Below are positions 1 through 7,682 of a stretch of DNA of 14,379 nt, in pieces. The stretch lies in the NCBI GenBank assembly GCA_030039695.1, contig JASHVB010000262.1, positions 1-14,379 on the forward strand, given 5' to 3'. Each line of letters starts with the position of its first letter. Within the stretch, counting starts at the first letter, position 1. Origin of the DNA: Acetobacteraceae bacterium (GTDB taxonomy: Bacteria > Pseudomonadota > Alphaproteobacteria > Acetobacterales > Acetobacteraceae). Below the pieces are notes generated by a model. It did not search any database and was not told the DNA's origin. It was given only the letters and a program-made list of their open reading frames with translations. A program made the position numbers and the translations under genes.

Positions 1-929
1 TCGGCTTTGTCGAGGGGCAGACTGTGCATCCCGGCAGCCTGATCGCCCAGCTCGATCCGCGACCGTTCCAGGCGGCCTTGCAGCAGGCCGAGGCTTCGCT
101 GGCACGCGACACCGCCAACCTGGCTGCCGCCAAGCTTAATCTGGGTCGCTATTCGACGCTCGTGAAGCAGGGCTATGCAACGCCACAGCAGGTGTCCGAC
201 CAGACTGCGACGGTCAATAGCCTGCAGGCTGCTATCGCCGGCGACGAGGGGGCGATCTTCAATGCCCGAACCCAGCTCAGCTACACCACAATCACCTCAC
301 CGATCGACGGTGTGACGGGCATCAAGTTGGTTGATATCGGCAACATCGTGCAGCCGACGTCGACCACGCCCATCGTCACGATCACGCAGATCCAACCAAT
401 CTCGGTGGTCTTCACGCTGCCGCAGGACGACGTGCCGGCGGTGCAGAAGGCGATGTCCACGGGGACACTGCGGGTGGTCGCCTATGGCCAGAATGACCGA
501 ACGAAGCTCGATCAAGGCACTCTGCTGCTGGTGAACAACGCGGTCAGCCAGAACTCGGGCACGATCCAACTCAAGGCCACGTTTCCCAACCCAAACCGTA
601 CGCTGTGGCCGGGTGAGTTCGTCAATGTGCGTCTGATCCTCAGCCAGCGGCACAACGCGATCACCGTGCCACTGGACGCATTGCAACAAGGGCAAAATGG
701 CTCGCTGGTCTATGTCATCGCGGCGAACGGCACAGTGCAGCAGCGCGCGGTGACGATCGGTGAGACGCTGGATGGCCGTGCGCTGATCGACAGCGGTCTG
801 CGGCCCGGCGACGTCGTGGTGACGCAAGGCCAGTATCGCCTGGGCGACGGGGTCAAGGTGGCCCAGGTGCCGGCCGGTGATCCGCGCGTGCAGAACAGTA
901 CAGAAGCCAGTGCGGGGATGCTGGGATGA
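1..929 (+). CDS. RND efflux periplasmic adaptor (membrane fusion protein), 5' truncated by window edge
   Basis: This is the C-terminal 308 residues of an AcrA/MdtA-type adaptor, which bridges an inner-membrane RND pump to an outer-membrane channel in the periplasm. The reading frame is already open at base 3, so the gene starts upstream; the GTG at 24 is an internal Val, not a start. The order seen is the first lipoyl half (VEGQTVHPGS then LDPRPF), an alpha-hairpin rich in Ala/Gln (AALQQAEASLARD and following), the second lipoyl half (ITSPIDGVTGIKLVDIGNIV), a beta-barrel, and a membrane-proximal domain (ITVPLDALQQG to GDGVKVAQV). The LDPRPF and SPIDG motifs are typical of the MdtA branch. Its stop overlaps the ATG of the pump gene (ATGA at 926-929), so translation is probably coupled. 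The signal peptide or lipobox lies outside the window. Confidence 0.93.
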   Translation, partial: GFVEGQTVHPGSLIAQLDPRPFQAALQQAEASLARDTANLAAAKLNLGRYSTLVKQGYATPQQVSDQTATVNSLQAAIAGDEGAIFNARTQLSYTTITSPIDGVTGIKLVDIGNIVQPTSTTPIVTITQIQPISVVFTLPQDDVPAVQKAMSTGTLRVVAYGQNDRTKLDQGTLLLVNNAVSQNSGTIQLKATFPNPNRTLWPGEFVNVRLILSQRHNAITVPLDALQQGQNGSLVYVIAANGTVQQRAVTIGETLDGRALIDSGLRPGDVVVTQGQYRLGDGVKVAQVPAGDPRVQNSTEASAGMLG

Positions 930-3900
930 ACATTTCGTCCGGTTTCATCCGGCGGCCGATCGCCACGGCACTGCTGATGGTGGCGATCGTGTTGCTCGGC
1001 GGCGTGTCATACATGCTGCTGCCGGTTGCGGCGCTGCCAAATGTCTCGTTTCCGACCATCGCGGTGACGGCGCAATTGCCTGGGACCGATCCGCAAACCA
1101 TGGCGTCCTCTGTCGCAACACCATTGGAGAAGCAGTTCGGCGAGATCCCGTATCTCACGCAGATGACGTCGACCAGCTCGACGGGCTACACGCAGATCAC
1201 GCTGCAATTCGCCCTGAATGACGACATCAATGCCGCGGCCCAGCTCGTGCAGACGGCGATCAACGCGGCGGCGGGGCAGTTGCCAAAGGACATGCCGTCA
1301 CCGCCAACCTACCATGAAACCAATCCGGCCGACGCGCCGGTGCTGGTGCTCGGGCTGACGTCCAAAACGCTTCCCATCACCACGGTTGACGACTATGCGG
1401 AAAGCATCATCGCACAGAAGATCTCGCAGGTGCCCGGCGTTGGACTGGTGGGGATCGGCGGTGAGCAACACCCCGCCATTCGCATTCAGCTCGATCCCGC
1501 GAAGCTCGCCGCGAACGGGCTCGACCTGGAGGATGTACGGACCGCTCTGACCAATGTCAGCGTCGATCAACCGAAGGGCAGCCTGTATGGCAACCAGCGT
1601 GCGTACACGTTGCAGACCAACGACCAGGTTCTGAACACGACGGGCTGGAACAACCAGATCATTGCCTATCGCAACGGTGGTCCGATCCGCGTGTCCGATG
1701 TCGGCAGGGCGATCGTCGGGCCACAGGACACAACTTTGCGTGGCTGGGTCAACCAGCAGCGCGGCATCGTCCTGGCGATCCAGCGCCTGCCCGGCGCCAA
1801 CGTCATCAGCACTGTGGAAGCGATCGAGGCGGCTCTGCCGCAGATCGAAACGTCGATTCCACCCGCCATCAAGGTATCGGTCATCTCCGACCGCACCACC
1901 ACCATCCGCGCATCAGTCTCTGACGTCGAGCGTACCCTTATCCTCACGGTTGGCCTGGTGGTGGCGGTCATCTTCCTGTTCCTGCGCAACGCCCGGGTGA
2001 CGCTGATCCCGGCTGTCGCGGTGCCGGTATCGATCATCGGCACGTTCGTGGTGATGTACCTTGCCGGTTACAGCCTGGACAACCTGTCGCTGATGGGGCT
2101 GTCGATCGCGGTCGGCTTCGTGGTGGACGATGCCATCGTCATGGTGGAGAACATCGCCCGCCACGTGGAGATGGGGAAGACGCCGCTGCAGGCAGCACTC
2201 GACGGCGCTGGCGAGATTGGATTTACCATCCTGTCGATCTCGATCTCCCTGGTCGCGGTGTTCATCCCGCTGCTGTTGATGAGCGGCATGGTCGGCCGCA
2301 TGTTCCAGGAATTCGCAGTCACGGTGACGGTTGCGATTGCGGTGTCGGTCATCGTATCGCTGACCCTCACGCCGATGATGGCGGCGCATCTGCTGCGCGA
2401 AGCGCATTCGGACAAAGCCGGCAGGATCTCGCGCGCGCTCGAGCGCGGTTTCGACGCCCTGTTGAACGGCTATGACAGATTGCTCGTGGTCGCACTGAGG
2501 CATCGGTTCGTCACGCTGATGACCATGCTTGCCACCGTCGCTCTCACCGGCTGGCTTTTCCTCATTATTCCGAAGGGTTTCTTTCCGGAACAGGACACCG
2601 GGTTGATTCTGGGTGTGACCGAGGCGGCGGAGGATGTCTCGCCGAATGGAATGGCGGCACTGCAGCAGCGCATGATCGCCACGGTCGAGAAGGATCCGGC
2701 GGTCGCGTCCGTCGGCGCCTATATCGGCGCGGGCGGCGCCACGTCGACCGAGAACCAGGGGCGCATCTTCATCGCCCTCAAGCCGCGCGATCAGCGCGCA
2801 TCCATCGATCAGGTTATGGCCCGGCTCGATCAGGCCACAAAGGGCGTCTCCGGCATGCGCCTGTTCATGCAGCCAGTACAGGACATCAACATCGGTGGTC
2901 GTCTGACCGCGACACAGTATCAATACACCTTGAGCGACGTCGATCTGAGCGAGCTGAACAAGTGGGGCCCGATCGTCGAACAGGCGCTGGCCAGACTGCC
3001 GCAACTCACCGACGTGACCAGCGACCAGCAGTCCGCCGCACCGCAGCTCACGCTCTCGATCAACCGGGATAGTGCGTCGCGGCTTGGCATCACGGCGGCG
3101 CAGATCGATAACGTGCTGTACGATGCCTTCGGTCAGCGTCCGATCGCACAGCTCTATACCAGCCTGAACCAGTACTTCATCATTATGGAGGTTACTCCGG
3201 GGTTCCAGCTCGGCCCCAATGCGCTGCAACGGATCTATGTCCGCTCGCAGACCTCCGGCATGGTCCCGCTGAGCGAACTGGTCACGGAGCATACCACGGT
3301 GGCGCCGCTGTCAGTGAACCACCAGGGGCAGTTCCCATCAGTCACGATCAGCTTCAACCTGAAGGGCAATGTGCCGCTGGGACCGGCTGTGGCGGCCATC
3401 CAGAAGCAGATGGACGCGCTGCACGTTCCAGCGACGATCAGCGCCAGTTTCCAGGGCAACGCACAGGCGTTCCAGAGCTCGCTCAGCAGCACGCCGATCC
3501 TGATCCTGGCGGCGTTGATTGCGGTCTACCTCATCCTGGGCATGCTGTATGAGAACCTGATCCATCCGTTGACCATCATCTCCACGCTGCCGGCGGCCGG
3601 TGCCGGCGCGCTGATCGTGCTGCTGGCCTTCGGGTTCGGACTGGATGTGATTGGCATCATCGGCATCATCCTGCTGATCGGCATTGTGAAGAAGAATGGC
3701 ATCATGCTGGTGGACTTTGCCTTGGAAGCGGAGCGCAACCGCGGACTGACTGCCGAGCAATCGATCTACGAAGCCTGCAAGCTGCGGTTCCGCCCGATCC
3801 TGATGACCACGATGTGTGCGCTGCTCGGCAGCCTGCCGTTGATGCTGGGCACCGGAACTGGCTCCGAACTGCGCCAGCCGTTGGGCTACGCGATGGCGGG

Positions 3901-4033
3901 CGGCCTGGTGGTTTCGCAGGTCCTTACGCTGTTCACCACCCCTGTTGTCTACATTTACATGGACAAGCTCGCCTCCCTTCTCTCCAGGCGTAGCATCGAT
4001 CTGCATGAACACGCAGTGTTACCGGCCGAGTGA
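926..4033 (+). CDS. RND (HAE1) multidrug efflux pump, inner-membrane permease, MdtB/AcrB-like
   Basis: This 1035-residue protein has the normal length for a proton-driven hydrophobic/amphiphilic efflux RND pump. The N-terminus (SSGFIRRPIATALLMVAIVLL) is the usual cytoplasmic helix plus TM1. TM2-6 lie at about 336-490, a second periplasmic porter/docking domain at about 550-860, and TM8-12 at about 868-1020. The proton-relay residues are present: the Asp pair D401-D402 in TM4 (GFVVDDAIVMVEN) and Lys in TM10 (GIVKKNGIMLVDF, K922/K923). The PEQDTG motif after TM7 (about 554-559) is also typical. Sequence style is closest to MdtB/MdtC, but only one pump gene is present, so a homotrimer is inferred. 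It is co-translated with the adaptor through a 4-base overlap. No outer-membrane factor follows; it may lie elsewhere. Substrates cannot be read from sequence. Confidence 0.96.
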   Translation: MNISSGFIRRPIATALLMVAIVLLGGVSYMLLPVAALPNVSFPTIAVTAQLPGTDPQTMASSVATPLEKQFGEIPYLTQMTSTSSTGYTQITLQFALNDDINAAAQLVQTAINAAAGQLPKDMPSPPTYHETNPADAPVLVLGLTSKTLPITTVDDYAESIIAQKISQVPGVGLVGIGGEQHPAIRIQLDPAKLAANGLDLEDVRTALTNVSVDQPKGSLYGNQRAYTLQTNDQVLNTTGWNNQIIAYRNGGPIRVSDVGRAIVGPQDTTLRGWVNQQRGIVLAIQRLPGANVISTVEAIEAALPQIETSIPPAIKVSVISDRTTTIRASVSDVERTLILTVGLVVAVIFLFLRNARVTLIPAVAVPVSIIGTFVVMYLAGYSLDNLSLMGLSIAVGFVVDDAIVMVENIARHVEMGKTPLQAALDGAGEIGFTILSISISLVAVFIPLLLMSGMVGRMFQEFAVTVTVAIAVSVIVSLTLTPMMAAHLLREAHSDKAGRISRALERGFDALLNGYDRLLVVALRHRFVTLMTMLATVALTGWLFLIIPKGFFPEQDTGLILGVTEAAEDVSPNGMAALQQRMIATVEKDPAVASVGAYIGAGGATSTENQGRIFIALKPRDQRASIDQVMARLDQATKGVSGMRLFMQPVQDINIGGRLTATQYQYTLSDVDLSELNKWGPIVEQALARLPQLTDVTSDQQSAAPQLTLSINRDSASRLGITAAQIDNVLYDAFGQRPIAQLYTSLNQYFIIMEVTPGFQLGPNALQRIYVRSQTSGMVPLSELVTEHTTVAPLSVNHQGQFPSVTISFNLKGNVPLGPAVAAIQKQMDALHVPATISASFQGNAQAFQSSLSSTPILILAALIAVYLILGMLYENLIHPLTIISTLPAAGAGALIVLLAFGFGLDVIGIIGIILLIGIVKKNGIMLVDFALEAERNRGLTAEQSIYEACKLRFRPILMTTMCALLGSLPLMLGTGTGSELRQPLGYAMAGGLVVSQVLTLFTTPVVYIYMDKLASLLSRRSIDLHEHAVLPAE

Positions 4034-4046
4034 CCGCGGCCGCGGT
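4033..4046. repeat. 14-bp perfect palindrome at the end of the RND pump gene
   Basis: ACCGCGGCCGCGGT is a perfect palindrome that begins at the last base of the pump stop codon. It can fold as a CCGC-GGCC-GCGG hairpin and is followed by a mildly T-rich stretch (TTCCATTATT). It could act as a weak terminator or a 3' mRNA stabiliser between the pump and the next gene. There is no proper U-tract, so a Rho-independent terminator is not claimed. Confidence 0.3.
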
Positions 4047-4207
4047 TCCATTATTCAATCCGCACATATCTCCATGCATGCAAAGCACGTTGCGTCCCTG
4101 ATGTCCGGTAACGATATGCACTGGTGCTGAAGACCTTCATAACTTCCACAACGATAGACGGCATGCCCACGCGACCAGTGCGTGCGGCTTTAGGAAAGGA
4201 CCCTGAT

Positions 4208-4555
4208 ATGACAAGAGCGCTCATGTGTGGTGGTCGAATCGCGCGACCACATGTCGCGGCCGCCGTGATTGTCTTGATGAGTGGACTCTGTGGCCAGGCA
4301 GTGGCGAGCAACGTGGAAACCGTCGCCGCCTTTGGCACGCCGGAGGCTCTCGCGAGTTCGCAAACACCGGCGGTGGGACAGACAGTTCTCACGCCAAATG
4401 GCCCCGGCTTCGTAACCGGCCAAGTCGGATCGTTCGCGACCACCACGCTCCCAGGCGGTGGCGGACAAGGCTTGCTCATCAATAATGCCAACGGCACAGG
4501 CACGCTGATCGTACCGGGGGGCGCGCCAGAAACGGTTATTACACCGCGGGGATAA
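4208..4555 (+). CDS. small secreted Gly/Thr-rich protein of unknown function
   Basis: This gene encodes 115 residues. The start at 4208 is chosen over an upstream in-frame start at 4124 because AGGAAAGGA (4192-4200) sits 7 bases before the ATG and because a signal peptide then begins at the N-terminus. That peptide has positive residues (MTRALMCGGRIARPH), a hydrophobic stretch (VAAAVIVLMSGLCG) and a likely signal peptidase site at about QAVAS-N. The mature part is about 80 residues, low in charge and rich in Gly, Thr, Pro and Asn. It has turn-like segments (PNGPGFVTGQVGSF, PGGGGQGLLINNANGTGTL, PGGAPETVITPRG) and no cysteine or catalytic motif. I do not recognise a named domain; small proteins with a similar GQGLLxNNxNGTxTL style occur in related bacteria. 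It lies between an RND pump and an EmrAB-type exporter on the same strand, so an envelope role is plausible but unproven. Confidence 0.7.
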   Translation: MTRALMCGGRIARPHVAAAVIVLMSGLCGQAVASNVETVAAFGTPEALASSQTPAVGQTVLTPNGPGFVTGQVGSFATTTLPGGGGQGLLINNANGTGTLIVPGGAPETVITPRG

Positions 4556-4587
4556 GTCGAACGATCTCAGGGTGTCGGAAGGGTACG

Positions 4588-4624
4588 AGGATGCTGGCTC
4601 GTCAGCCAACGCGGGCCGCATCCT
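4588..4624 (+). other. two-stem RNA fold candidate between the small secreted gene and the EmrA-type gene
   Basis: AGGATGC (4588-4594) pairs with GCATCCT (4618-4624). Directly inside, TGGCT (4595-4599) pairs with AGCCA (4604-4608) around a CGTC loop, leaving a 9-base bulge on the 3' side. The fold starts 32 bases after the preceding stop codon. No U-tract follows, so it is not a standard terminator. It could be an mRNA processing or leader element, or chance in GC-rich DNA. Confidence 0.25.
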
Positions 4625-4653
4625 GGAAATGTCACCACCTTGGTGCGTCGCCA

Positions 4654-4670
4654 ATGTTGCCTAACAACAT
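4654..4670. promoter_or_regulatory. inverted repeat upstream of the EmrA-type gene, possible operator
   Basis: ATGTTG-CCTAA-CAACAT is a perfect 6-bp dyad with a 5-base spacer, AT-richer than its surroundings, centred about 80 bases before the ATG at 4743. A 17-bp dyad of this kind is the usual size for a TetR, MarR or LysR site. That a regulator controls the EmrAB pair from here is inference only. Confidence 0.3.
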
Positions 4671-4742
4671 GCCTGGGATCGCCACCCGATAAGCCGCCAG
4701 TTTATCGACCGCCATCGAATCATTCAGGGCATTCAAGGTGTC

Positions 4743-5830
4743 ATGTCGCACGCCGCCACCTTTCGGGAAGAGACCATCTACCGGCCCCCTTCGCACGGCC
4801 GTCGCCGCATCCGGCTGCTGCGCTGGTCATTGATGAGCAGTGGCGTGACCGTCGTGATCGCGGCTGGACTGTTGTATTGGTTGACCGGTGGTCGCTATGC
4901 CACCACCGAGGACGCCTACGTCCGGGCCAACGAGCTGACCTTGTCCACCGATGTCTCCGGCATGGTTGCGGACATCCCCGTGCACGACGGCGAGGCGGTG
5001 AAGCAAGGGCAGATATTGTTCCGGATCGACCCGCTGAAGTTCCAGATCGCCCTCCGCCGCGCCGAGGCCAACCTGGCGCAGACCCGGCTCAACCTCGAGG
5101 GCATGCAGGCCGATTACCAGAGCGCGTTGCGCGAAGCGGCAGCAATGCGGGCACAGGTGCAGGAGGACCAGACGAACTACGATCGGTTCGCCGTGTTGGT
5201 GAAGCAGCAAGCTGTCAGCCAACAGGAAACCGACGACGCACGCTATCGGCTGATGGCCGATCGGCAGGCAATGAATGCCGCCTACATGCAGACGCACGCG
5301 CAATTGGTGCGACTCGAGGGCGAGCCGGATCTGCCGGTGCAGCAAATGCCGGCCTACTGCATCGCCGCCGCGCAGGTGGCGGAAGCGCAACGCGAATACG
5401 CCACGCGGTCGTGCGTGCACCGTACGACGGCGTTGTCACCCGGGTGAGCACGCTGCAGCCGGGCATGTACCTGGCAGCCGGGACCCCCGCGTTCGGCTTC
5501 GTATCGGATCAGCACATGTGGGTCGAGGCCGAGCTCAAGGAGACCGACCTGACCTGGGTCCGACCCGGCGATCATGTCTCGATGACGATCGACGCCTATC
5601 CCGGCCGCACCTGGAATGGCACCGTTCAAAGCGTCGCCGCCGCCACCGATCAGCAATTCTCGCTCCTGCCGGCGGAGAACTCCTCTGGTAACTGGGTCAA
5701 AGTGGTACAACGCGTGCCGGTGCGCATAACCCTCGACGCGCAGCAGCACACCCCACCGTTATCCGCCGGCATGAGCGCCTATGTCTCGATCGACACTGGC
5801 CACAGCCGGTCGCTCGCCGATCTGTTCTGA
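4743..5830 (+). pseudogene. EmrA-type MFS adaptor (HlyD family), interrupted by a one-base frameshift
   Basis: Two overlapping frames together make one EmrA-like protein of about 362 residues (EmrA is about 390). Frame 1 (from ATG 4743, weak AAGG at 4735-4738) has a single membrane anchor (about residues 28-47), the TTEDAYVRANEL motif, a first lipoyl half and a long coiled coil, then runs into a foreign tail and stops at 5447. The second lipoyl half (VVRAPYDGVVTRVSTLQPG), the beta-barrel (VEAELKETDLTWVRPGD, MTIDAYPGRTWNGTVQS) and the C-terminus SLADLF lie in the -1 frame up to the stop at 5830. Reading base 5402 twice restores AQREYAHAVVRAPYDG, so one C lost from a CCC run near 5400-5402 is the simplest cause. 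A sequencing error is equally possible; if so, the gene is intact. It sits 8 bases before its partner exporter gene. Confidence 0.85.
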
Positions 5831-5838
5831 GCGACGCC

Positions 5839-7368
5839 ATGCCGTCACCAGCCGAACCACCGGTCGCGCACCGGAGCCTGATCACGATTTGCGCTATGGC
5901 AGCGACGCTGATGCAGGCGCTCGACTCCACAATCGCCAATGTTGCGCTGCCGTATATGCAGGGAAGCCTGGCGGCGAGCGCCGACCAGATCACCTGGGTG
6001 CTGACCTCTTACATTGTTGCCGCAGCGATCATGACAGCACCGGTCGGCTGGCTGTCCAATCGCTTCGGCCAGAAAAACGTCTTCATGGTGTCGCTGATCG
6101 GCTTCACCATCACTTCCATGCTGTGTGGCATTGCCGGTTCGCTGACCGAGATCGTGATGTTCCGGCTGCTGCAAGGCATGTTCGGCGCGGCGCTGGTGCC
6201 GCTGTCGCAATCCACCATGCTGGAAATCTACCCGCCCGAGCAACGCAGCTCGGCAATGGCGATCTGGAGCATAGGGGTGATGATCGGGCCGATCCTGGGA
6301 CCAACACTCGGCGGTTATCTCACCGAATTCTACGACTGGCGCTTCGTTTTCTTCGTCAACGTGCCGTTTGGCGTCCTGGCGACCGTTGGCCTGGGTGCAT
6401 TGCTGCCACGCACCCCGCCAAAGTCGGGACTGCGCTTCGACTGGACCGGCTTCACCCTGCTCGCTGTCGGCCTCGCCGGCCTGCAACTCATGCTGGATCG
6501 CGGTGAGACCCAGGACTGGTTCGGCTCGAGGGAGATCATCATCGAGGCGACAATGGCCGCGCTTGGTCTCTATCTTTTCGTCGTTCACATGTGCACTGCC
6601 GAACGCCCCTTCATCACAGCACGCATCTTCAAGGATCGCAATCTGACGATTGGCCTGGTGGTGATGTTCATGGTGGGCCTGGTGCTGCTGGCAGTCTCGG
6701 CGCTGCTGGCACCCTGGTTGCAGGAACTCGCCAACTACCCGGTCGAGGCCGCCGGTCTCGCCATGGCACCGCGCGGCATCGGCACGATGGCGGCGATGGT
6801 AGTCGCCGGGCGGGTGATGAATCGTGTCGATGGCCGCCTGCTGATGGCCATCGGCGTCGTGATCCTGGCCTGGAGCCTATGGCGCATGGTCGGCTGGACG
6901 CCCGCGGTGTCGGAGCAAGACGTGGTGGTCAATGCGATCGTGCAGGGTGTCGGCTTCGGCTTCGCCTTCCTGCCGTTGCAGGTGATTGCCTTCGCCACGC
7001 TGGAGCCAGCGTTGCGCACCGAGGGCACCGCGCTGTTAAGCCTGTTCCGAAATATCGGGATGGCGATCGGCGTATCGGTGAGCGAGGCATTGCTGGATCA
7101 GAACATGCAGGTGGAACATTCGGTGCTGACGGGCTACGTCTCACCGCTGCACCACATGCTCGGCGTTCGCATGCCGCATATGATGTTGCCGACCACGCAT
7201 TTTGGCGCCCAGGCAATGAACGCCATGATCGACCGGCAGTCGCAGATCATCGCCTACGACGACGATTTCAAGCTGATGATGCTGACCACGATCTCGATTC
7301 TGCTGTTGCTGCCGCTGCTCCGCCAGTCGCGCAGCGCACCGACCGGCCACTCGGCGGTCATGGACTGA
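5839..7368 (+). CDS. DHA2-family (EmrB/QacA) 14-helix MFS drug exporter
   Basis: This 509-residue inner-membrane drug:proton antiporter has the length and layout of a 14-TM DHA2 protein. Diagnostic motifs are LDSTIANVALP in TM1 (residues 28-38), a motif A loop GWLSNRFGQKN (70-80), in which the usual Asp is Asn, and the antiporter motif C SIGVMIGPILGPTLGGYL in TM5 (about 144-161), followed by YDWRFVFFVNVPFG (165-178), which is characteristic of EmrB relatives. The C-terminal half has hydrophobic segments to about residue 500. The start ATG lies 8 bases after the EmrA-type stop, so the two genes are an operon. The ribosome binding site is poor, suggesting translational coupling; loss of the adaptor frame may therefore lower its expression. 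Export would normally use the adaptor plus a TolC-like channel, neither of which is intact in this window. Confidence 0.95.
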   Translation: MPSPAEPPVAHRSLITICAMAATLMQALDSTIANVALPYMQGSLAASADQITWVLTSYIVAAAIMTAPVGWLSNRFGQKNVFMVSLIGFTITSMLCGIAGSLTEIVMFRLLQGMFGAALVPLSQSTMLEIYPPEQRSSAMAIWSIGVMIGPILGPTLGGYLTEFYDWRFVFFVNVPFGVLATVGLGALLPRTPPKSGLRFDWTGFTLLAVGLAGLQLMLDRGETQDWFGSREIIIEATMAALGLYLFVVHMCTAERPFITARIFKDRNLTIGLVVMFMVGLVLLAVSALLAPWLQELANYPVEAAGLAMAPRGIGTMAAMVVAGRVMNRVDGRLLMAIGVVILAWSLWRMVGWTPAVSEQDVVVNAIVQGVGFGFAFLPLQVIAFATLEPALRTEGTALLSLFRNIGMAIGVSVSEALLDQNMQVEHSVLTGYVSPLHHMLGVRMPHMMLPTTHFGAQAMNAMIDRQSQIIAYDDDFKLMMLTTISILLLLPLLRQSRSAPTGHSAVMD

Positions 7369-7682
7369 CGCGATCCGCTCGGCCTTCGAACGCTCTGTCG
7401 AACAGGCGGCCGCCGCCACCACACCGGGGGCCTTGATACCAGCTGGCGGCGCCACCGGCATGTCGATGCGACCGGTGTCAGGTGTGAAGATCGTCTGGGC
7501 ACGGAATGGGAACGATAGGGCGTGCCATTGGCCATACAGACCGTGACAATCTTGCGCGGAATCGTGGCAATGGTGCCAAAGCCAGTCTGCACCAGCAGGT
7601 CGAACGGACGCTCGGTGGCGCAATTCAGCCCCATCATCAGCTGGTGCGGGATTTCTTACCCCTCACTGAAGGGATACGGGCA
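7369..7682 (-). other. intergenic stretch with a coding-like minus-strand remnant, possibly the C-terminus of a LysR regulator
   Basis: No intact gene is seen between the convergent exporter and AraC genes. On the minus strand, the frame open from 7655 shows GC-biased codons and reads EIPHQLMMGLNCATERPFDL and then LVQTGFGTIATIPRKIVTV. Around 7510-7530 the coding look moves to another frame (PFRAQTIFTPDTGRIDMPVA). The segment LVxxxxxIATIPRKI followed by PYRS-PF resembles the end of NodD-like LysR substrate-binding domains (IATVPxRLA, then LPLRxxPPPF). This is a weak visual match and would mean a decayed regulator fragment. A CACCGG/CCGGTG dyad lies at 7453-7477. No strong terminator is seen. 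Confidence 0.22.

Noticed and set aside
1913..3292. A 459-codon minus-strand frame inside the RND pump gene
   Set aside because: It is antisense to a full-length pump with all family motifs. Its His/Arg/Asp-rich composition is typical of a GC-rich shadow.
5390..5412. Programmed ribosomal frameshifting in the EmrA-type gene
   Set aside because: No slippery heptamer or downstream pseudoknot is evident, and adaptors of this family are not known to use it. A one-base loss is simpler.
4640..5830. A 396-codon plus-strand frame that looks like one long gene
   Set aside because: Its first two thirds are Arg-rich shadow text overlapping the adaptor frame. Only the part after about 5402 is real, as the frameshifted C-terminus of the EmrA-type adaptor.
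7663..7682. A possible terminator hairpin (CCCT-n6-AGGG) after the AraC stop
   Set aside because: The stem is short with a wobble pair, and no U-tract follows on either strand.
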